This document shows positions 26,101-35,100 of a stretch of DNA of 64,000 bases, in pieces. The translations under genes were made by a program, and so were the position numbers. Every line of letters starts with the position of its first letter. Within the stretch, counting starts at the first letter, position 1. The DNA is from Panulirus ornatus (Eukaryota; Arthropoda; Malacostraca; Decapoda; Palinuridae). The notes under the pieces were generated by a model. It ran no database searches. It had not been told where the DNA came from and was given only the letters and a program-made list of their open reading frames with translations. Where the stretch lies: NCBI RefSeq assembly GCF_036320965.1, contig NC_092239.1, positions 4,723,820-4,787,819 of the forward strand. Direction: 5' to 3'.

Positions 26101-29100
26101 TTTTTACTGGTCTAAAAATAATGTTGTTATTGGTACCAATACAAAAATTTACTGAACTCTCTGATTTAAGAAACATCTTTTTCTGAAATGTGATTATTTA
26201 CACTGGGATATTGTCACTTACCTCTCCCCAGGCTTTCACATGTTATATTTAAGTGAATGAAGCTTGGATAGATACTGTATTTGATACTACCATGCAGACC
26301 AAATGCAGGATCTGTGCAATCCTTACTCAGTTGATCCTTTATCATCTTGGCTTCCTTAGGCTTTACCCTTTATCATTGCATAATATTTGTCTCAGTCCAT
26401 TATTTTTATTATATTGGCCTCTGCAGTATACAATATCAAAAATATTTCTTGTGTTCTGTGCATGGTCTTCAACTGAAAGTGACAAAACTTCCTTCATATG
26501 TTCTAATTAATCATGTACTCACTTCTCCTGATATATTTTTCACCTTTATTCATACTACTCATACATATTGTTCATAAACAGTGCACTGACTCAAATGAGA
26601 GATGTATCAGGAGTTATTAAATCAATAAAGAGTTTAGAGAACCACAAACTACAATTCTTATCATGTAAGCAAACTGTCAGTTCTCTGTTGGAAGAAATTT
26701 TATATCTATAACACAAGAAAGATATATTAACTAATCATAATCATAACTTTAATTTAATTCATAAGTGATTCATGAAACAACGGAGGTGGTAACTTGTGAA
26801 GAGTAAACCATCAGCAATACATTTCAGTGTATAACAGTTGTTTGCCTTTGCTGAAGAGATCAACACACCTCGGTTGAATTTGTCCTAACTGTTGCAAATA
26901 TTACAACTAACAAGACTTAACATTGAGTCATTGAGAGACATTAGATCTGCAGGACTTTCTCCTGCAGACGAGTTGATGACATCACAGACTGAGTATCAAG
27001 ACAGAGTCCAGGAACCTGACTGGTTAGATATTAATAGAATGTTGATGCAGACTGCTGTAACAGCATGTGCAGAAGACTGCCTGGTGATGCAGCAGTTACA
27101 ACAGGTGACACATCTTGCAACAGCAGGTAGGATTTACCTCACTGAGCTTTACATCTTTAACACAAACTTTGAATGCGAGTTACTGTAGTAGAGCTGTATG
27201 AAACTTATCATTTTCAGTGGTATCTCCCTACTTTCTTAATGTCAGAATTCCCAATGAGATACTGGGATTAGAAAGGACACAGACATTACTTTTTCCATTT
27301 AAGGTAATCAAATGTAAGAGTGATCAGGGTACCAGTATTCTCAATTATAAAGTAGGTCTTATGAAACATAAATTTTTATGTAAACTAGACTAATCTAATA
27401 TCTTAGGATGAGTAGTTCCTTACTTTTGGATGAATACTGGATTGTTAAAGATGACGGATTTAAAAAAAATGGAGTAACTAGAGTTAAGATGAAGGTCCTA
27501 TTGTATGAGAGAGTGGCAGTCCCAGTGTAAATCTCTTTGAAGGAAGAGTGTGGCAGTCCCAGTGTAAGCCTCTTTAAATAAAATGAAACTCTGAGTTGTG
27601 AAAAAGTTTAGGTGATTTTGGGCTGATGTTAAGGAAGAGTGATAGTGTGAAGGAAGGTGAGAGAAGACTAGTGGAAGGAGGAGCAGTTGGAGTATTTTGA
27701 AATCTCTGATTAATGGGAAGAAATTGGAGTGTGGAATATGCAGGAAAATTCTTTGTGGAATTATTATTCCATCCCTTATGGAAGAAAGTGAAACTACTGT
27801 TTTCTCAAGCAAGGGTATCAGAAATTTTACATTTGTTCAGAAGAGCATGATTTACTATTTTCTTTTATCTCAAAATGCTTTCCTTACTTCAGCAAGGTAG
27901 CACTTGGAGCAAACAAAAAAGGGCCTCATAAGCACATATTCACTCCCTAGTTTGCATGTATGGTATAATGTATTAAAACAGCCTTTGCCAATCACAGCCA
28001 AGTCTCTTACTATTCCATGGTTTACTTATGTAGAAAATGGAAATATGAAAAGGATATATAAAGTAAGAAAACACAAAAATGCAAATGGATAACATGTTAC
28101 TAGTATTGCTATATGGCTAGAGAGGGTGAAAATCTGTTACAGGATGACTGAAAGTCCAAGGAGAAGAGAAGGATCATGCAAGACTTTAGGAGAGTAGAGA
28201 TTTAGGAAGTCTTTCAAAAGAAAATAATGCAATGGGTATCTTGTGCAGAGGAAATATTCTGTTTGTAAAGTAAATCGTGTAAGAGACACAAGTCTCACTA
28301 AATGCGGGAAATGGCGAATAGTACGAAAGAAAACACATGATTGTGTAAAATGAATGAGAATGATGAAGCAGGTGACAGAAATTTACAGTTATATGCTACA
28401 GATGCAGCTTTCAGTATATTCAGTCGCCAAAGGGTTGGAACGTTAGATTGAGACAAATTAATCTGTTTCATTTATAACTGAAAAAGTTTTAATTTTCAGT
28501 CCTACTAATTACAAGACTCATGCTTGAAAACAGATTTAGTCTCCTGAATTGTGTGTGCTTATCTTCATCTTTTCATGACATTTTATTTTTATGACTACTG
28601 CTAAGTTTACTAAAAATCAGAATTATGGCAAAAATTTGGTTGGACTGATGTCGCTCCATTTTCAGTTATTCAAGCGTTCCCAGATGATTGTCAGTGCATC
28701 ACTGTTATTTTAACTGACAGAAAACATGATTTATAGATATGTAAATAGATGAATGTTTGCAGCATTTTCACCATTATCATTATTTTTTCCTGTGGTACAT
28801 TTGCTAAAAAGATTGAACCTGCATGAAATTTACTTTATATGATAATTTTCCTTGAGAAGAATTCCCCATGAATTATTGCCTATGTACCACTACAGATTAT
28901 AAGTTAATGTGACATAATCAGTTAGAATAGGCCATGGAGGTCTGATATTAAATAATACATTTTTTTTTTTTTTTTTTTTTTTTTTAGATATTTTTCTTGC
29001 ATTGTCATCAGTTTGTAAACAGTGTATGAACAGATCCCATCGAATTCGATGAATGAATACTCTAATTTTCATCTGATTCATATCAGGAGATTTTGTGGTG

Positions 29101-32100
29101 GTGGTGTCTCACAGTAGGGAGAAGAACGTAAGTATCATAAGGATAGTTGGAAAGACTGGGCAAGAGTGCTGTATGCTATGCATCAATGACAGAATTCTCA
29201 AGGTAAGTTCATTATTTTCCTGGGCTGGGAAACTTTAGATTTTATTTTACATGCATTTGAAAGTGTGTAAACAAATCTTCATGATTATATTAAAGAATAA
29301 TAATCTGAGTACCAGATAGGTATTAATCTATGAGTCTATCTATATATCTCATGTCCATTCCCACTGAGAACTCCCTCAAGGGGGTGGCCATGGCAAAAGC
29401 CTCCATAGCTGGTGAATTCCAGTGCTGCTTCTTAGCCTTTATTGCTTCACCCTTAACAGGCCACTGGCAGAGGACAACTCTGGTGCAGTTTTCAAAGGCT
29501 CCTACCTAATGTTCTTACTGTATGCTTCTACCTAATGTGTCAATCTAACATTTCAACTTACTACTACCTAATGCTCCAGCTTATGTTCCTACCTACCAAC
29601 TACTTTTACCTAATGCTCCTGCTTACTATACCTACCTAATACTTCTATCAATTGCTCCTACTATTTTGCCAAAAGGCAGGATTGACCACAAGAAAAATCC
29701 AGAGTTATGAAGAATGAGTTGTGAGAGTGTGAGCTAAGTGTTTATGACAAGGAGATATTGTACGTTTGTGGACAGAATGATAGCAGTTCATGTGTGGGTA
29801 AGGCAGAAAGAAAAGACACACGACCTGATAACCACTGAAATGTTGACTCACAACACAACCATCACCAACCCTCCCAATACACAGGCAGGTAGTACAAGTA
29901 ATGCACCTCCCTAGTGGGAGGCTACCAACCAAATTCTACCCACTAATATGTATATATTTGATCAGAAATGATTAATCATTGGTCAAATCAAGTAAATGTG
30001 AAAATGTTTTCAGTTCCTACTTTCCTTAATGTACACCTTTATATGATTTTTCTTCTCTTTATCCTGTTTCCACATTTTGGTTTGCCATCAGTTATGGAGT
30101 TATAACAACATGTGTCAGGAGAATACCTTTGAGGCAGAGAGAATATTATCTAACAAGATATGCTGTCTTAACATATCTTTCTATTTATCTCTTTTTCCTT
30201 TTTCATATTCAGTGGCACTCTAGAGTTGAGAAGTGCATGCCAATGAGATCCTGGATAGGATTTACAAAGGGCAAAGTGATCTGGATGTTAATCTGTTTCA
30301 GAATTTGAATGGGGTTTAAATTCTTGTTTTTGCACCTTTAGGCTAAACATAATTTGCATGAGTAGCCTTAACAGCATATCTTGTGAGAAGAAAACTTCCC
30401 CATCTCATTGCTTAAATAGATATGATTTATTTTTCATGGGATACTACTGAAATTTCAGAGAAACTTGATTCTTTTCTTTTTCATATTCACTGCATAGTTT
30501 TAGAATGATTAGATTTTATTAGCATGGGGTAGCCAGAAAATTTTCTAAAACATCATTTATAGATGTCAGATTTAACTTGTAATAAGACTTCTTCTTCTAG
30601 GTTTGTGTTATGGAGATGCCAGAAACTCCTTCAATCCTGGCAGTGTGTGTAAATAAAGATTTGAGGTGTTACATGGTGGGGCCACAACTGAACTCACTCA
30701 CACCACTTACTGTGAGCCCTGAACTCTCTGTTGACTCCAGACTATGGTTAGAAAATTTTATTTCTTCACATCAAAGTAGGACAATGTTAAACTAGTAAAT
30801 TTAATTTCTTGCTTGTCTATGAACCATAGAGGACTGTTCTAGGAAGAACAATAGTCGACTGATGTAGATTCAGAAGAATCTCTTTTCCAAATATCATAAT
30901 TTTTGTGGTTAAATGAAACCATAACCTAACAATCTGATTAGTTATTGTGATAAATTTGTTGTGTTTTTTCTGTAACAAAGTATAATTCTTATTGAAAACT
31001 CACTCCAAACCAATGAGACCATTCTCAATGAGTGCTTAAAGCAAAATAAAGGATGTTGATTAGGGCCTTTTGTTGTGCCTCTTACAATTGCTAAGCTTTG
31101 CACAGGCAGCTCATATGATCATATATGTTAACATATGGCTTGGAATATTCCACTGAGCTACTAAACCACTATAAAGCTAAATCCACTGACCTGCAGTGTC
31201 CTAACCACCTTACAATTAATTCTCTTAGACAAACAGTCCATTCATGGAATGAATATCTAAATAAATAATTACAGGAATGCATAACCCAAGGATTTTCCCA
31301 AATTGAGGTGTCTGAGGACTGACAAAATGAGTGATGATTCAGGGAGTGATTGTGTGCACAAAATATCAGTAGAGGTTGTATATATGGACAAGGTATTTGC
31401 TTTGAAAAATATCTGAGAAGAACAAGAAGAAAAACAGCTTACTTGGATCAGGAGAGAGTGTTTGATATGGTTGAAAGAGAGGCCTTGTGGAAGGTGCTGC
31501 TGATTTATGGGAAAATGGAAAATACTGAATGCACTGAGGTGTTTTTATCAGAAGAATTGTATGCGAGTTGGGAAGGAAGGTATGAAAGGTTGGATGAAAG
31601 CAGGTCACAGATGTGTGATGTCACAGTGATGTTTAATCTGATTATAGAGAGGTGAATATAAGGGTGATTATAGAGAGGTGAATATAAGGGTTGTAGATTG
31701 ATGGGGAGTATCTGGTATGCTGGGATTAGAGAGGAGGGGAGAGGGGGTGGTAATGAGAGGCAAATCAGTAGCTGTTTGGAGATGATATGCTAAGTTTGAT
31801 GATAAGAGTTTTTTATATACATCTTTTGTTTGGAGAATAATGTCAGTAAAAGCATAATATGAAGTAGTTGGTCACTGAATTATGCAGCATCTTGTATTTT
31901 ATGTATATGATGGTAAAAAGTAAGAATATTAGTATAAAAATTATGTAGAACCAGGCTCAAAGCATAATCTTAGGACATGACTTCTGATCTTAGCTTATGC
32001 AAATATCTACTTTCATAATACTATGCACTAAAATGACAAAGCACCAGCCATGATATTTCCAGCATATACTTTTTCTGATTTTTCCAATACAGTAAGATAC

Positions 32101-35100
32101 ATGGATGATTTATTGTGTTCCTGGAACTCATGAAATACAAAGTCTGTTCATGCCTGAATAAATCATCACAACTTATACAGTAATACTTTAATTTTGATTA
32201 CAGCTGTGATGGGTATACCATGGTAGTTTCCCAAATGGTGGATGAACATCATCTCTCCATCTATCGAGCAAGTCTCCTAACTGAACAGGGGCATGTTGAA
32301 CTTTGTCACGAAGGACGCATCAAGACAAGTTCTCCACCAGTCTACTGGGATCTTTGGAATGGATTTGCAAGTATCTAATTTTTTTTTTTAATTAATTATG
32401 TTTTTACATAGCAAATTCACTTACAAGATCTTGAATGAAACCTTTGAGCACCTCATACTGAGCCTGATATCACACACACAAACTGGACAGCTAGCTCAAA
32501 CCCAACCTACTTGGGGCTGGCTGATAAATAGGTACCCAGTACAAGCCAGGGTGTGTGTATGTGTGTGAATCATGTAAATCATGTAAGTTCACAAACACAG
32601 GAAGTGAAATTTGGTATCAATGCTGTATACACAATAGCTAGAGAGTGGATATGAGTGAATGAGACCATTTCCTTGTATTTTCCTGTCACCACCTTGCCAA
32701 CATGGGAAACAGAAAACAAGTATGAAAAAAAAAGATTAAAGTTTATGCCAGTTCAAAATGCTCCTTAATGTATTTTTCACTCTTATACCAGGTGACTACT
32801 GTAGTTTCAGCTGGCCATGTTGTCTCATACACCCTGTCAGGGAACCTGGTTGCTGAGTCACCACTGTATAAGGATCTCCGCTACCCCAATCCTACACTGC
32901 TAGCCCGAGGTCTTATTTTTGCATCTACCATTACATCTAGAACACTTTTATGTGAGTATTTATTGGTGAAATGATAGAGGTCAAAAAGTGCACCATAAAT
33001 GTGTAGCAACTTCTACAAGGCCTCTCTGTTTTAACCCTGTAATATACTTTCTCAAGGTCCATATATGGCACATACAAACCCCATCTCTTTCTCCAAGTAT
33101 TCCTTACACAAATATTCCAAAGCAGACGCCTGATTCACACATCCTCCCCAGTCCTTAAGTCACCCTGCTCCCCTCCTGCATGTACACTTGTGCAGTTGAT
33201 GAAAAAGAAAATTTTTGGAACATTGCATTGTGATTTCATATGCCTTTGATGTACTCATGAAGACCACTGCATAAAGAATATAGCAACTGGTCTTATCTAT
33301 CTATATCTCTGATTCCTATTCCCACCTGGAACTCCATAAGTAGTGAATTCCAGTGCTGCTTTTTAGCCTTCAGTGCCTCACCTGTAACAAACGACTGGTA
33401 GAGGGCAACTCTAATGCAGTGTTTGCAGAGGCTCCTACTTAATATTCCTACCCACTGCTACCATCAATATGATGTAATATGTACTCCCTGAAGATGAGTA
33501 GTTTCTGCATACCATATGCTTCCACACATACTGCATCTCTGCTGTACTATTCCAAATGATTTCTTCACTAGCAGTAGCATAAGAACACCACTTTATAAAA
33601 AGAATAGACTATTTTCATTATATATAGTTAATGCTTGGCAGTCTATTGGCACATGGATCGTGGACGGGACTATTGGCTGGTGGGTGAGAGTGTCTTGACA
33701 AGCTGGGTACAGAGAGGTCCACAGGCAGTTGGTAACACAAGTTGTATTAGAAAAAGTCAAGTCAAAGTTGAAAATGATTATATAACTCCAACAGAAGGAA
33801 GCATCAGTGATGAAGCAAGCAAAAATAATCTTGCATATTCTGAGGTATGGGCTAATATATTTTGTACTGTATATTAGAAACCTTTCAGTGTTATAGAGGT
33901 GGATAGTTTAAATTCATAATTTAATGTATTGGCTCATTTTTATGAAATACCTGGAAATTTTGCTCACTAATTGTTGATGATGTAACCTATCCATAGTGGT
34001 TCTAAATCTGTTGGGCTTATTCTTGTATTCTATATATTTGCTTAAATTCTTAAATATAGCAATGAATATCCTTCTAGTCATTTGACTAGAGTTGGTTTCT
34101 CAGTTGATACCTCCACATGAGTGATCACGTAAGTGGGTTATTGGGCATAAATCAGTCCCAGACTGGAGCCTAATGTAGCAAAATTTATTATCTCTGGGTA
34201 CTTGTGAACATATCTAAACAAGATCAGAGATCTAGCATTCATAAGAGAGTAATCTTTTAACAGTCTTACAAGACTTAATGTACTTATCAAATATATGCAA
34301 GGAAGTAAATCTCTGTAACTGCATAAAGAGGTTAATCTCATCTCACACATTGTGACTCACATTACAATTGAAAAACACTGGATGTTTAAGGAGAATATGA
34401 GAATATGTATGTTTTAAAGAGTAGGAGTTTAAAGTAATTTTGTAGGTGAATAGCTATTGTTCATCTCAGTTAAACATATATATCCTCTCAGAAAATCTTA
34501 CTTTTGCTTACTTTTCTATAGATTAGCGACATTTATAGGTCTTACGTACTGTACATTACAAGAACCCTGATAATTGCCCCTGATTTTCAGCCAGCTAGCA
34601 GTTGCATAGTGACACTAGCAAAGGTGCGGGTAGGAGCAACAATGTTGCTAGAGGTGACTGTAATAAACTACAGGCGAGGCCTTGTCTTCTGTGGTACCAG
34701 TCAAGGTAAGCAAGATGTCTTTAGAATTGCTTCCTCTACAAGACGGTATAATTTTACAGGGGTTATTTTTTCCTTTGTGTGTCACACATTGACTTAGCAT
34801 GTAGGTGCTTTCCACCTCATGATAAACTAAAGAAACCCTTGCTTTTGACCTCAATAAGTGACAAGGAGCACAAACCCCATCTAGTGACAGCCTGTTTGTT
34901 TTCATTACCCCTTTCCCAATATATGTGTATCAAAGTTTACTGGCAAAAGTTAAGTCACATGTTATAGATAAGGTTGTACTTAAGTGGTTAGTAGATTGTT
35001 TACCTTGCCACAAACATTTAAGTGGTCAGTAGATTATTTACCTGGCCATAAACAAAGATTAGTGATTAAAAGCCAAGCCTAAGAATGATTAGGTGTAAGA

